A DNA stretch of 64,000 nt from an uncultured Collinsella sp. (GTDB taxonomy: Bacteria; Actinomycetota; Coriobacteriia; Coriobacteriales; Coriobacteriaceae), in contig CAUFBM010000004.1 of NCBI GenBank assembly GCA_959023295.1, positions 62,001 through 126,000 of the forward strand, given 5' to 3'. The position numbers were made by a program, and so were the translations under genes. The notes beneath the pieces were generated by a model. The model ran no database searches. It was not told the origin of the DNA and saw nothing but the letters and a program-made list of their open reading frames with translations. Below, piece after piece: positions 7,635 to 16,038 of this stretch; the first letter of the stretch is position 1, and each line of letters begins with the position of its first letter.

Positions 7635-10600
7635 TTACTTCTTAATGCTGCGTCCCAAGCGCTCAGCGACCGATGCAACGGCTTCCTCGCTGGCCGGCCC
7701 GCAGCTCACGCAGCCATCATGGGCACGCATCTGGCCGGTGACCTCGTCCATCGCGAGCGGCGCCACCTTCTCGAGCTTAAAGCCCTTGCCGGCGCGCATG
7801 TTCTCCTTGGCCACGCTGATCATGAGCTTAATGCGGTTGAGCTGGTTGACCTCGGATGCACCGGGGTCGTAGTCCACCGCGACGATATTGCTCTCGGGGT
7901 GCTGACGGCGCAGCTCCTTGATCACGGCCTTGCCCACCACGTGGTTGGGCAGGCACGCGAAGGGCTGCGTACAGATGATGTTAGGCGCACCGTGATCGAT
8001 CAGGTCGAGCATCTCGGCCGTGAGCAGCCAGCCCTCGCCCATGTTGTTGCACACCGAAAGCACCGTGCGGGCCTTGTCGGCCATGGTGCCGATGCGCTCG
8101 GGCGCCTCAAAGCGGCGGGACTTTTCGAGCATCTCCTCCACCGGCGTACGCATCCAGTCCACGAGCTTAATAAGCGCCTGCATACCAGCGCGCGTAGTGG
8201 CAGAGCTACCCAGCTCGTCCTTCTGCAGCTCGGCGTTGCTCATGGAGTACAGGAAGAAGTCGAGCAGACCCGGCACCACGGCCTCGCAGCCCTCGCGCTC
8301 AATGACATCGACCACGTGGTTGTTAGCTGTGGGGTGGAACTTGACCAGGATCTCGCCGACCACGCCCACGCGCGGCTTGGTGCCCTCGCCCACGAGCGGC
8401 ATGGTGTCGAACGCGCGGATGGCTTCGCGGCACAGCTTGGTGTAGTTGTGCCTGTTGAACTTAGGCGCCAGCTTGCGGGCACGCGCCATGTATTCCTCGT
8501 AGAGTGCGTTGGCAGCACCGGGCGTGGCCTCGTACGGGCGGCAACGGTAGAGCATCTGCATCATCACGTCGCCAAAGAGCACCGCGTAGACCGCCTGCTT
8601 AAGCAGCGCCGGCGTAACCTTAAAGCCGGGGTTGTCCTCGCCCAGCGCCACGGCCGAAAGCGAGATTACCGGAATCTCGGGGTGGCCGCTCTCGCGCAGC
8701 GCCTTGCGGATGAGCGCGATGTAGTTAGTGGCACGGCAGCCGCCGCCGGTCTGGCTGATGACCACAGCCGTCTTGGACAGGTCGTACCGACCGCTCTCGA
8801 TGGCCTCCATGATCTGGCCCGTCACCAGGATCGACGGATAGCAGATGTCGTTGTTCACGTAGCGCAGGCCGGCCTCGACGGCATCGTGGTCAGTCGAGGG
8901 CAGCAGCTCCAGGTTGTAGCCGGCACCGCGGAATACCTCTTTGACCAGGTCAAAGTGGATCGGCGCCATCTGCGGGCACAGGATGGTATAGCCCTCCTCG
9001 CGCATCTGCTCGGTAAAGGGCACCTTGGGCCACGCGGTCGAAGCACTCTCGCGCTGCGCCTCGAACGTGTACTTGCGGCTCGCAAACGCGGGGGCATCCG
9101 TAGAGGGCGCCACCGGCGCGGCGTCGCCTTGCTCGTAAGTCTCGCCCGCGGCCGTGGCCTCGGCCAGGCGTTCGGCCTCCTGGTCCTTAAGCGCGGCCAT
9201 GAGCGAGCGGATGCGAATGCGCGCGGCACCCAGGTTGGATACCTCGTCGATCTTGAGCACGGTGTAGATCTTGCCGCTGGCTTCCAGAATCTCCTGCACC
9301 TGGTCGGTGGTCAGGGCGTCCAGGCCGCAGCCGAAGGAGTTGAGCTGGATCAGGTCCAGGTCGTTGCGCATCGTCACAAAACGGGCGACGGCGTACAGGC
9401 GGCTGTGGTACATCCACTGGTCGACGACGCGAATCGGACGCTCGGGCTTCACCAGGTGCGCAAGCGAATCCTCGGTAAAGACCGCAAAGCCAAAGCTCGA
9501 GATAAGCTCGGGCAGGGCGTGATTGATCTCGGGGTCGTTATGGTAAGGACGGCCGGCGAGTACGATGCCGTGGCCGCCGTGGTCCTCGACCCACTTAAGG
9601 GCCTCCTCGCCCATGGTCTGGATATCCTCGTGGAAACGCGCGTCGGCCTCAAAGGCAGCGTTGACGGCGGCATCGACCTCGGAGCGCGTGATCTTGGGAC
9701 CGCGCACGCGACCGCGACCGGCTTGCGCATCGGCCACGCGGTCGACGGCGAGCACCTGGTACAGGCGGCGCTTGAGCTCGGTCTTATCGTGATAGGGCAC
9801 AAACGGGTACAGGAACTCGATGTTCTGCTCGCGAATCTCGTCAATATTGAGCGCCAGCGCCGTGGGGTAGCTCATGACGATGGGGCAGTTATAGCAGTTG
9901 CCAGCGGTCGGATCCTCCTTGCGCTCCCAGCGCACGCACGGCATCCAGATAAAGTCGACATCGCGGTCGATAAGGTTCATCACATGGCCGTGGCTCATCT
10001 TGGCCGGATAGCACACGCTCTCGGACGGCATGGACTCGATGCCCGCCTGGTAGGTCTTCTTGCTCGACTGGTCGGACAGCTGCACGCTAAAGCCCAAGCG
10101 CGTAAAGAACGCATGCCAGAAGGGGTAGTTCTCGTACATGTTGAGCGCGCGCGGGATGCCGACGGTACCACGCGGGGCCTCGTCGGGGCTCAGCACCTCG
10201 CGGTCAAAGAGCAGCTCGTTTTTCTTTTTGAAGAGGTTGGGGGCCTCGGTCTTTTGCTTTTTGTGGCCGGCGCCCTTCTCGCAGCGGTTGCCGGTAATGA
10301 AGCGCCTGCCGCCGCCAAAGTCGTTGACGGTGAGTTGGCAGTTGTTGGAGCAGCGACCGCAGCGGACATGCTTTTGCGTCACGGTAAGGTGCGCGATGTC
10401 CTCAGCCGAAAGGATGGTCGAGGTGCCATCGGCACCGGCGCGATCGCGGGCGAGCAGGGCCGCACCATAGGCGCCCATGCAGCCGGCGATGTCGGGACGC
10501 ACGGCATGAACGCCGGTGAGCTGCTCAAACGCGCGCAGCGTGGCATCGGACATAAAGGTGCCGCCCTGAACGATCACCTGGCTGCCGATCTCCTTGGGGT

Positions 10601-12422
10601 CGCGCAGCTTAATGACCTTGAACAAGGCGTTCTTGATGACGGAATAGGACAGGCCGGCCGCAATGTCGCCCACCGTGGCGCCTTCCTTTTGCGCCTGCTT
10701 GACGCGCGAGTTCATAAAGACCGTGCAGCGACTGCCCAGGTCGACCGGGGCCTTGGCATGGATGGCGGCGTCGGCGAACGCGCGCACGTCCATGTTCATA
10801 GAGACGGCGAAGCTCTCGATAAAGCTACCGCAACCCGACGAGCAGGCCTCGTTGAGCATGATGTGCTCGATAACGCCGTCCTTGACGCGCAGGCACTTCA
10901 TGTCCTGGCCGCCGATGTCCAGAATGAACTCCACGCCGGGCAGGAATGCCTTGGCGCCACGCAGGTGCGCGACGGTCTCGATCTCGCCGGAGTCGGCCTT
11001 GAGGGCCTCGATGAGCAGCGCCTCGCCGTAGCCCGTGGTGGTCACGTGGCCGATGGTGCAGCCTGCAGGGATATGGTTGTAGAAATCGGCCATGATGACC
11101 TTGGCCGTGCCCAGGATGTCGCCGTTGTTGTTGCCGTACCAGGTGTGCAACAGCTGGCCGTCCTCGCCCACGAGCGCGGCCTTCATGGTGGTGGAACCGG
11201 CGTCGATGCCAATGAACACGCGGCCGGTGTAGCCGTCGAGCTTGCCCTTGGGGACGACTTCCTGGTCGTGGCGGGTTTTGAACTCGGCGAAGTCCTCGTC
11301 GGTGGCAAAGAGCGGATCCAGGCGCTCGACCTCGGCACCCTGTGTGTCACCCAGGGCATCGATAGCCTCGATGAGCTGCGGGAACGTGCTGAGCTTGTTG
11401 GACTCATGCGCCATGGCGGCGCCGCTCGCCACAAACAGGTGAGCGTTTTGGGGCACAATGCGGTGCTCCTCGTCCAGGTTGAGCGTAAGGTAGAAGCGGT
11501 GGCGCAGCTCGGAGAGGTACTGCAGCGGGCCGCCCAGGAAGGCGACGTTGCCGCGGATGGGACGGCCGCACGCCAGGCCCGAGATAGTCTGGGTCACGAC
11601 AGCCTGGAAGATGGAGGCCGCCACGTCCTCGGGGCGGGCGCCTTCGTTGAGCAGCGGCTGGACGTCGGTCTTGGCAAAGACGCCGCAGCGGCTGGCGATT
11701 GGATAGATGGTGGTGGCGTTGGCCGCGAGCTCGTTGAGGCCGCTGGCGTCGGTGTGCAGCAGAGTGGCCATCTGGTCGATGAACGCGCCAGTGCCGCCGG
11801 CGCAGGTGCCGTTCATGCGCTGCTCGATGCCGTTGTCGAAGTAGATGATCTTGGCGTCCTCGCCGCCCAGCTCGATGGCGACATCGGTGGCCGGGATAAG
11901 GGTCTCGACGGCACGCTTGCTGGCGATGACCTCCTGGACAAACTCCAGGTCGAGCCATTGGGACAGCAGCAGGCCGCCCGAGCCGGTAATGGCGCAGGTC
12001 ATCTGGGCCGTCGGCAGCACGGTCGCAGCACCCTCGAACAGGTCGCGAGCGCAGGCGCGGACGTCGGTGTGGTGGCGCTGGTACTTGGCATAGACGATCT
12101 GGTTGTCGTCGTTGAGCACGGCGAGCTTAACGGTGGTGGAACCCACGTCGATGCCCAAGTGCAGGTTGCCACGAGCGTTCTCGGGGTTGAAGATCGCGCC
12201 TTCGGGGGCGTGGGCGGCGGTGACGGCTACGGGCTCAGCGGCGGTGGCGGGCTCGCTAGCGATGGACGTCTCCCCTGCCGCGTTCTTGGCCTCGGCAACC
12301 GCCTCGGCGACCTTCTCGGCAGCGGCAGTCGCGGCCTTCTGCGCGGCGTCCACCACGGCGGGCGCAGCCTCGCGTGCGGCAGCGACCACACGGTCTTTAA
12401 TGCCCTCGACGAGTTTGCTCAT
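7635..12422 (-). CDS. Acyl-CoA dehydratase activase, two-ASKHA giant fusion
   Basis: A 1595-residue protein of the BadF/BadG/BcrA/HgdC-activase family fused to DUF2229 and HgdB-like regions. Order seen: Ala-rich amphipathic leader (1-75); first ASKHA ATPase (DVGSTTVK at 92-99, later SRCGVFAKTDVQ); second ASKHA ATPase (GIDAGSTTMK near residue 405, with CSSGCGSFIESF); a cysteine cluster GRCSNNCQL...GNRCEKG; a DUF2229 region with CVRWERKEDPTAGNCYNCP; and a C-terminal 2-hydroxyacyl-CoA-dehydratase-like part (CPQMAPIHFD, NDICYPS, QTGGGCRATNY). Activases of this type use ATP to drive low-potential electron transfer through an iron-sulfur cluster. No dehydratase alpha/beta subunits are in the window, so the electron acceptor is unknown. 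Co-transcribed 11 nt downstream of a TetR gene. Confidence 0.88.
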   Translation of the reverse strand: MSKLVEGIKDRVVAAAREAAPAVVDAAQKAATAAAEKVAEAVAEAKNAAGETSIASEPATAAEPVAVTAAHAPEGAIFNPENARGNLHLGIDVGSTTVKLAVLNDDNQIVYAKYQRHHTDVRACARDLFEGAATVLPTAQMTCAITGSGGLLLSQWLDLEFVQEVIASKRAVETLIPATDVAIELGGEDAKIIYFDNGIEQRMNGTCAGGTGAFIDQMATLLHTDASGLNELAANATTIYPIASRCGVFAKTDVQPLLNEGARPEDVAASIFQAVVTQTISGLACGRPIRGNVAFLGGPLQYLSELRHRFYLTLNLDEEHRIVPQNAHLFVASGAAMAHESNKLSTFPQLIEAIDALGDTQGAEVERLDPLFATDEDFAEFKTRHDQEVVPKGKLDGYTGRVFIGIDAGSTTMKAALVGEDGQLLHTWYGNNNGDILGTAKVIMADFYNHIPAGCTIGHVTTTGYGEALLIEALKADSGEIETVAHLRGAKAFLPGVEFILDIGGQDMKCLRVKDGVIEHIMLNEACSSGCGSFIESFAVSMNMDVRAFADAAIHAKAPVDLGSRCTVFMNSRVKQAQKEGATVGDIAAGLSYSVIKNALFKVIKLRDPKEIGSQVIVQGGTFMSDATLRAFEQLTGVHAVRPDIAGCMGAYGAALLARDRAGADGTSTILSAEDIAHLTVTQKHVRCGRCSNNCQLTVNDFGGGRRFITGNRCEKGAGHKKQKTEAPNLFKKKNELLFDREVLSPDEAPRGTVGIPRALNMYENYPFWHAFFTRLGFSVQLSDQSSKKTYQAGIESMPSESVCYPAKMSHGHVMNLIDRDVDFIWMPCVRWERKEDPTAGNCYNCPIVMSYPTALALNIDEIREQNIEFLYPFVPYHDKTELKRRLYQVLAVDRVADAQAGRGRVRGPKITRSEVDAAVNAAFEADARFHEDIQTMGEEALKWVEDHGGHGIVLAGRPYHNDPEINHALPELISSFGFAVFTEDSLAHLVKPERPIRVVDQWMYHSRLYAVARFVTMRNDLDLIQLNSFGCGLDALTTDQVQEILEASGKIYTVLKIDEVSNLGAARIRIRSLMAALKDQEAERLAEATAAGETYEQGDAAPVAPSTDAPAFASRKYTFEAQRESASTAWPKVPFTEQMREEGYTILCPQMAPIHFDLVKEVFRGAGYNLELLPSTDHDAVEAGLRYVNNDICYPSILVTGQIMEAIESGRYDLSKTAVVISQTGGGCRATNYIALIRKALRESGHPEIPVISLSAVALGEDNPGFKVTPALLKQAVYAVLFGDVMMQMLYRCRPYEATPGAANALYEEYMARARKLAPKFNRHNYTKLCREAIRAFDTMPLVGEGTKPRVGVVGEILVKFHPTANNHVVDVIEREGCEAVVPGLLDFFLYSMSNAELQKDELGSSATTRAGMQALIKLVDWMRTPVEEMLEKSRRFEAPERIGTMADKARTVLSVCNNMGEGWLLTAEMLDLIDHGAPNIICTQPFACLPNHVVGKAVIKELRRQHPESNIVAVDYDPGASEVNQLNRIKLMISVAKENMRAGKGFKLEKVAPLAMDEVTGQMRAHDGCVSCGPASEEAVASVAERLGRSIKK

Positions 12423-12433
12423 TGTCTCTCCTC

Positions 12434-13144
12434 TTAGTTGTTGGACTCGACGGTTGCGGTGGTGTCGACCGCGTCCTCGAGCTGCAGGTTCAATAGCTTC
12501 ATGCCGTATTCCGGCACGTTGATATCGATGGGTTGGCCATACAGATCACCAGGGCGCACAAAAGCGAGCACCGTCATAATGCGCGCCATGGCCTCGGGCG
12601 ATTCGGTGAGCCCGCGCTCAAACCAGCGCTGAATCATGCCGACCTCGGCGCTCACGACGTAGGTAACGTAGTAGTCAAAGAACGTGCCCAGCGCCAGGCC
12701 CAAAATGCCCGTCTGTGCACGCGGCACCACGGCCTCGCGTGCGGTATCGATGATCTTTTTAATAAAGGCGGGGTCGCCGCCCGGGCCCAGCAGCGATCCG
12801 ATTAAATCGCGGTTGGCCGCAAGGTAGCGCAGCAACTCAACCGAACCGGGTGCCGGCTCGAGCTCATCGATGTTGTGATAGAGATCGGGCAGCTGAGCTG
12901 CGGTGATGAGCTCAATGCGCTCACGGATCTCGGCCAGCAAGCCGTCCTCGATTTGATTGATAAAGTCGGGGATATCGCGGTAGTGCGAATAGAACGTGCG
13001 GCGCGTAAGGCCAGCGCGCTCGGTGAGCGACGCGACATTAATGCGCGAAAGGTCGCCGCTTTCGGCAAGCTCGCTGGCAAGTGCCTGGCGAAGGGCACGC
13101 TGCGAGCGAAGGGACCGGCGGTCGCATTTTTCGAGCTGGGACAA
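12434..13144 (-). CDS. TetR-family regulator of the activase
   Basis: A 236-residue TetR-like repressor. The N-terminal helix-turn-helix lies at about residues 35-65 (INVASLTERAGLTRRTFYSHYRDIPDFI), and a helical ligand domain follows. The start is TTG at 13144, chosen because AAGGAGG sits 6 nt upstream and no ATG fits. It is the first gene of a two-gene operon with the activase, so it most likely controls that operon and itself. A candidate operator lies at 13167-13182. The ligand is unknown; an acyl-CoA or aromatic acid would fit the neighbour. Confidence 0.85.
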   Translation of the reverse strand: MSQLEKCDRRSLRSQRALRQALASELAESGDLSRINVASLTERAGLTRRTFYSHYRDIPDFINQIEDGLLAEIRERIELITAAQLPDLYHNIDELEPAPGSVELLRYLAANRDLIGSLLGPGGDPAFIKKIIDTAREAVVPRAQTGILGLALGTFFDYYVTYVVSAEVGMIQRWFERGLTESPEAMARIMTVLAFVRPGDLYGQPIDINVPEYGMKLLNLQLEDAVDTTATVESNN

Positions 13145-13166
13145 GCGTCCTCCTTGTTACTCAGTC

Positions 13167-13182
13167 TGTGCGCTATTGCACA
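13167..13182. promoter_or_regulatory. Candidate TetR operator
   Basis: TGTGC-N6-GCACA palindrome 23 bp upstream of the TTG start of the TetR gene. A related half-site ATTGCACA repeats at 13194-13201. Its position between promoter and RBS fits autorepression. Prediction only. Confidence 0.45.
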
Positions 13183-13233
13183 GTGCGAGTATTATTGCAC
13201 ACCGTGTGTATCAACACGTAAAGGCAATATTTA

Positions 13234-13268
13234 GGATGTGACGAAGGGGCAGCCTCTTTGTCACATCC
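13234..13268. repeat. Hairpin, left bracket of the toxin-like locus
   Basis: GGATGTGAC/GTCACATCC arms extend through GAAGGGG/CTCTTT with G-T pairs. It shares TGTGAC(A/G)AAGGGG and its complement with the hairpin at 13673-13701, so the same hairpin flanks both sides of 13.27-13.67 kb. Confidence 0.75.
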
Positions 13269-13322
13269 AGCGACCGCCTAGGTTGTGCCGGTTGTGCCAG
13301 GCTTTTAGAGCGGCATTACCGA

Positions 13323-13351
13323 TTGTCCAAAATGTCATTCGTGGGTAGAAT
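13323..13351 (+). promoter_or_regulatory. Promoter of the convergent small RNA
   Basis: -35 TTGTCC (13323-13328), exactly 17-bp spacer, -10 TAGAAT (13346-13351). No plus-strand reading frame with a ribosome site follows; a structured stretch ending in a terminator does. Confidence 0.6.
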
Positions 13352-13357
13352 AGTGTC

Positions 13358-13440
13358 GACGGCAGCCCAAGTTCTGGAAAGCTGGGCAGCGCCGTTGCTT
13401 GGATTAAGGGGTCAACGCCTTAGCGGCGGCGACCCCTTTT
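13358..13440 (+). ncRNA. Predicted antisense RNA (type I antitoxin-like), ~83 nt
   Basis: Transcript predicted from the promoter at 13323-13351. It would fold into hairpin 13359-13395 (ACGGC...GCCGT enclosing GCCCA...TGGGC) and an intrinsic terminator 13406-13440 (AAGGGGTC/GACCCCTT then TTTT). It converges on the 41-codon gene encoded opposite and overlaps its last 21 coding bases and its 3' region. This 3'-overlap geometry is that of txpA/RatA-type antitoxin RNAs. Extent and expression are inferred only. Confidence 0.55.
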
Positions 13441-13545
13441 ACGTTGCTTCGAACGTTGCTTGAGTGCCTCGGAAAGCCCGACGAGCGCTGTGAAGAACGA
13501 GACCAAAGCGGTCAGAAGTCTCACAAAATCAATCAGATCGGTCAT
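13420..13545 (-). CDS. 41-residue single-span membrane peptide (type I toxin-like)
   Basis: A small gene below usual annotation cut-offs. The peptide starts MTDLIDFVRLL and has one hydrophobic span (about residues 8-28). It ends in a strongly basic tail (KQRSKQRKRGRRR, residues 29-41). Length, single span and charged C-terminus resemble holin-like and TxpA/BsrG-type toxins, though no family match was made. The ATG at 13545 follows a near-perfect SD, GGGAGGTGAT. The SD is buried in a predicted 5'-UTR hairpin (13546-13580), and the stop codon lies in the loop of the convergent terminator. It could instead be a small regulatory membrane protein. The SD and the frame make a real gene likely; the toxin role is inference. 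Confidence 0.62.
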   Translation of the reverse strand: MTDLIDFVRLLTALVSFFTALVGLSEALKQRSKQRKRGRRR

Positions 13546-13580
13546 GGGCATCACCTCCCATCAGATGGAGGGCGTTGCCC
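13546..13580 (-). promoter_or_regulatory. SD-sequestering leader hairpin
   Basis: On the minus strand GGGCA pairs with TGCCC (which ends directly before the ATG). Inside it, CCTCCAT pairs with ATGGGAGG (one bulged G, 3-nt loop), hiding the SD. Many type I toxin mRNAs keep their SD paired in this way. Confidence 0.5.
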
Positions 13581-13609
13581 GGCACATGGAACTGCCGTCA
13601 ACAGTATCA

Positions 13610-13639
13610 ATTCTATCAAAGCGCAGTTAGGTATGCGAA
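13610..13639 (-). promoter_or_regulatory. Candidate promoter of the small peptide gene
   Basis: Minus-strand -35 TTCGCA (13634-13639), 18-bp spacer, -10 TAGAAT (13610-13615). The -10 is identical to that of the opposing RNA promoter. It would give a leader of about 55-60 nt. Confidence 0.45.
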
Positions 13640-13672
13640 TGTTTGTTCGTATTTCAAGAGACCAGCGTCACC

Positions 13673-13701
13673 TGTGACAAAGGGGCTATCCCTTTGTCAC
13701 A
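13673..13701. repeat. Hairpin, right bracket and terminator of Cof gene
   Basis: TGTGACAAAGGG (13673-13684) and CCCTTTGTCACA (13690-13701) are perfect arms with a 5-nt loop. It abuts the Cof stop codon at 13702 and is a near copy of the hairpin at 13234-13268. Confidence 0.85.
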
Positions 13702-14559
13702 TTATTCGATGACGGTGCGGGAGTTTTGCTTGCGCATGGTGGCGAGCATGTGTTTGGGGACGGCATGAACCATGCAACTGCCGATAGTTGCACTCGCGGC
13801 GGCCTTGGCGGCATCGCTGCCGTTTTTGGTCGCGTAGCTGTGGCGGAAACGTTTGAGCATGGCAATGTCGTTGCCGCCGTCGCCGTAGACCGCGACCTCG
13901 TCCTCGGCAATGCCGTAGTAGCCCGCCAGCCAGGACACACTCTCGCCCTTGTTGCACGCCACGTCCGTGATCTCGAACATCACCGGATCGAACGGCGCGT
14001 TGACCACGCGGTCCGATCGCTCGGCCAAATATGCCTTAAGGTCGCGCTCCAGCTCGGGCGAGGTCACGCGGCAGTTGATCTTGCACACATCGTGGCGAAG
14101 GATGTCACCGATCGACTGGTCGAAATACTGTTCCTCGTGATAGCCGCCACGCGCGCGCATGCCGCGCATCACGATGCGCTTGATAGGGCTGTCCTTTTTA
14201 AAGCCCGCCTGATGCATCTCGAACGAACCGCTCGAGAACATGCCATCGGGTGTGGAGCAATCAAAGCAAATGTCCGGGAATGCCTTGAGCAGCTCCTCGG
14301 TAACCTGCGGATCGATGGTCCAGGTCTTGAGCACCTCGCCATGGCAGTCGCGCACGATGGACCCATTGGAGCAGCAGGCGTCAAGCGCCAGCCCCGTAAA
14401 GCCATGCTCGCCGATTGGCAACGTCGAGCGCCCGGTCGCGGGAACCACATGCAGGCCAGCCTCGGTCAGCTCGCGAATGGCGCGGCGGATGGTCCCGTCT
14501 GCCTCGTGCAGGGCGTTCAGCAGCGTTCCGTCTAAGTCACTCGCAAACATCTTGATCAT
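13702..14559 (-). CDS. Cof-type HAD hydrolase
   Basis: Sugar- or cofactor-phosphate phosphatase of the Cof/YbiV (HAD IIB) family, 285 residues. The catalytic DLDGTLL motif is at residues 7-13, followed by TGRS (motif II), a C2B-type cap, and near the end VAVYGDGGNDIAMLK (motif IV Asp pair). The start at 14559 removes 31 untypical residues of the longer frame and places GAAGGAGAGG upstream. That SD lies inside a 22-bp palindrome. Substrate not predictable. Confidence 0.88.
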   Translation of the reverse strand: MIKMFASDLDGTLLNALHEADGTIRRAIRELTEAGLHVVPATGRSTLPIGEHGFTGLALDACCSNGSIVRDCHGEVLKTWTIDPQVTEELLKAFPDICFDCSTPDGMFSSGSFEMHQAGFKKDSPIKRIVMRGMRARGGYHEEQYFDQSIGDILRHDVCKINCRVTSPELERDLKAYLAERSDRVVNAPFDPVMFEITDVACNKGESVSWLAGYYGIAEDEVAVYGDGGNDIAMLKRFRHSYATKNGSDAAKAAASATIGSCMVHAVPKHMLATMRKQNSRTVIE

Positions 14560-14614
14560 GGGCACGCCTCTCCTTCGTCTGCACGATATTGTAGACGAAG
14601 GAGAGGCGTGCCCA
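14559..14614. repeat. 22-bp perfect palindrome covering the Cof ribosome site
   Basis: Arms 14559-14580 and 14593-14614 are exact complements with a 12-nt loop. On the minus strand the right half of the stem contains the Cof SD and ends at the A of its ATG. It also follows the MFS stop codon by 60 nt, so it could act as terminator, translational switch or both. Confidence 0.9.
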
Positions 14615-14674
14615 AACAATGCCGTCCCGGCGCGGCGTACCACCGCCTCCACAAATTCACGGTGCCCCAGTGCG

Positions 14675-15937
14675 TTAAGACAATCGCCACAAGCGACTTT
14701 TCAGCCGATAAAACAGCACCGTCGTCAACGTCAACACCGCCAGCATGCCTGCGAATACAATCGCCGGTGTCCATCGATCATATGCAACCCCGTACGTCAA
14801 TTGGCCGATAGGTGTTGCGCAGGAAAGGACCATGTAAACGACCGAAAGCACTTTTCCGCAGAGCTCAGTCGGCGCTGCCCGTTGAACAAACGCGATGATT
14901 TCAACCGACGCAATGGCTGCCCACACCATGACCCATGCCGAACCAACCGCAAACACGGTGAACACCCATACATCTGTGCCGAACAGTAGCGTGACAATAA
15001 TCGGTACGACTCCTAAACAGATCATCGCAACATATTGACATATGCCCTTGAAGGAAAAACGATGCGGCCAAATACCGACCAAACCACTGCCGACAAGACC
15101 ACCTAAGCCCATAGCCACCTCAATAATCCCAACAAAGGATGACTGCATTCCGAGATGCTTTGCAACAATAACGGGAGCACCAATCGTTAACCCAACTAAC
15201 GCAAGGTTCAAAATAGCCGCAATCAAAAACACAACGAGCAATGATGAGTTTTGAGACAGGTACCGAATCAACTCCCGAAAATCGTTTCGGCGTGTCGTAC
15301 GAGTCGCGCCGTCTCCCATCGTTTCAGATGAGGCATTTTGCTTGAGTGCGCCCCCGAACAGCAGGGCTGAAATCGTAAACGTCAACGCCGCGGTTTCGCA
15401 TAGAGTATCGATACCAAAGCACCCATAGACTGCCGTCCCGACTACAGGCCCCAAGATATTGCTCATCATGATTATCTGCGAGACCAACGCAGTGGCACGC
15501 TCAACCTTTTCTTGGCCCGTCATGCACACCGCCTCAATTTGAAGCATCGGTTTCAGCAGCGATTGGATGCCATATTGGACGCAAAGCATTGCTGCCACGA
15601 CAACCGCAAGAGGCAGCGAACGCTTCATGGGGATAAACAGCAGTGATGCAGCCATCAGAACAATGCCGAGTACCACAAGAACCCCGCGACGTCTTCCCCG
15701 ATCCGCCAAAATCCCGCCAACCGGAGTCGCGAGCACGCCCGGTATGAACGCTATCGCCGCGACGGCGCCATATAACGTTGAGGAGCCGCTGCAATCGAAC
15801 AAGTAAAGCGGGCACGCAAAGCACAGTGCCGACAGCATCGAATACGCACACAGCTGTGCAACAAGAAGACCAAATAGCCTGATAGATCGCACTGTTTTTG
15901 GCGCCAATGAAACGCTAATTCTTCGCATCCCAGCCAT
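14675..15937 (-). CDS. MFS efflux transporter
   Basis: A 420-residue, 12-span major facilitator protein, most like MFS_1/MFS_3 drug exporters. The first span is at about residues 20-40. The loop 2-3 motif reads GGILADRGRRRGVLV, a good match to the MFS motif A (GxLaDrxGrr). It is encoded downstream of a TetR repressor, 101 bp away, with an operator directly before its SD (GGGGGCAGG). Likely a TetR-controlled multidrug or toxic-compound exporter; its natural substrate cannot be stated. Confidence 0.87.
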   Translation of the reverse strand: MAGMRRISVSLAPKTVRSIRLFGLLVAQLCAYSMLSALCFACPLYLFDCSGSSTLYGAVAAIAFIPGVLATPVGGILADRGRRRGVLVVLGIVLMAASLLFIPMKRSLPLAVVVAAMLCVQYGIQSLLKPMLQIEAVCMTGQEKVERATALVSQIIMMSNILGPVVGTAVYGCFGIDTLCETAALTFTISALLFGGALKQNASSETMGDGATRTTRRNDFRELIRYLSQNSSLLVVFLIAAILNLALVGLTIGAPVIVAKHLGMQSSFVGIIEVAMGLGGLVGSGLVGIWPHRFSFKGICQYVAMICLGVVPIIVTLLFGTDVWVFTVFAVGSAWVMVWAAIASVEIIAFVQRAAPTELCGKVLSVVYMVLSCATPIGQLTYGVAYDRWTPAIVFAGMLAVLTLTTVLFYRLKSRLWRLS

Positions 15938-15949
15938 AAGCCTGCCCCC

Positions 15950-15974
15950 AAATACATACTGTTAGTATGTATTT
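15950..15974. promoter_or_regulatory. TetR operator 1 (perfect palindrome)
   Basis: AAATACATACT and AGTATGTATTT separated by 3 bp, centred 25 bp upstream of the MFS start codon. Eleven-bp perfect half-sites are typical of a TetR-family operator. Confidence 0.75.
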
Positions 15975-16017
15975 AATGACTTGAAAAGGGCAGCCGTGGC
16001 TACCCTCACAAATCAAT

Positions 16018-16036
16018 TACATACCGTTGGTATCTA
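16018..16036. promoter_or_regulatory. TetR operator 2 (imperfect)
   Basis: TACATACC-GTT-GGTATCTA resembles operator 1 (TACATACT-GTT-AGTATGTA), same 3-bp centre. It lies just past the TetR stop codon, 68 bp from operator 1. Confidence 0.55.
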
Positions 16037-16038
16037 TA

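Noticed and set aside
7719..12437. 1572-codon open frame antisense to the activase
   Set aside because: The reverse frame of a high-GC gene; His/Gly/Val-rich translation with no motif, no SD, and the opposite strand has a clear family match.
13444..13677. 77-codon plus-strand frame opposite the small toxin-like gene
   Set aside because: No SD; the minus strand has a near-perfect SD and a membrane peptide.
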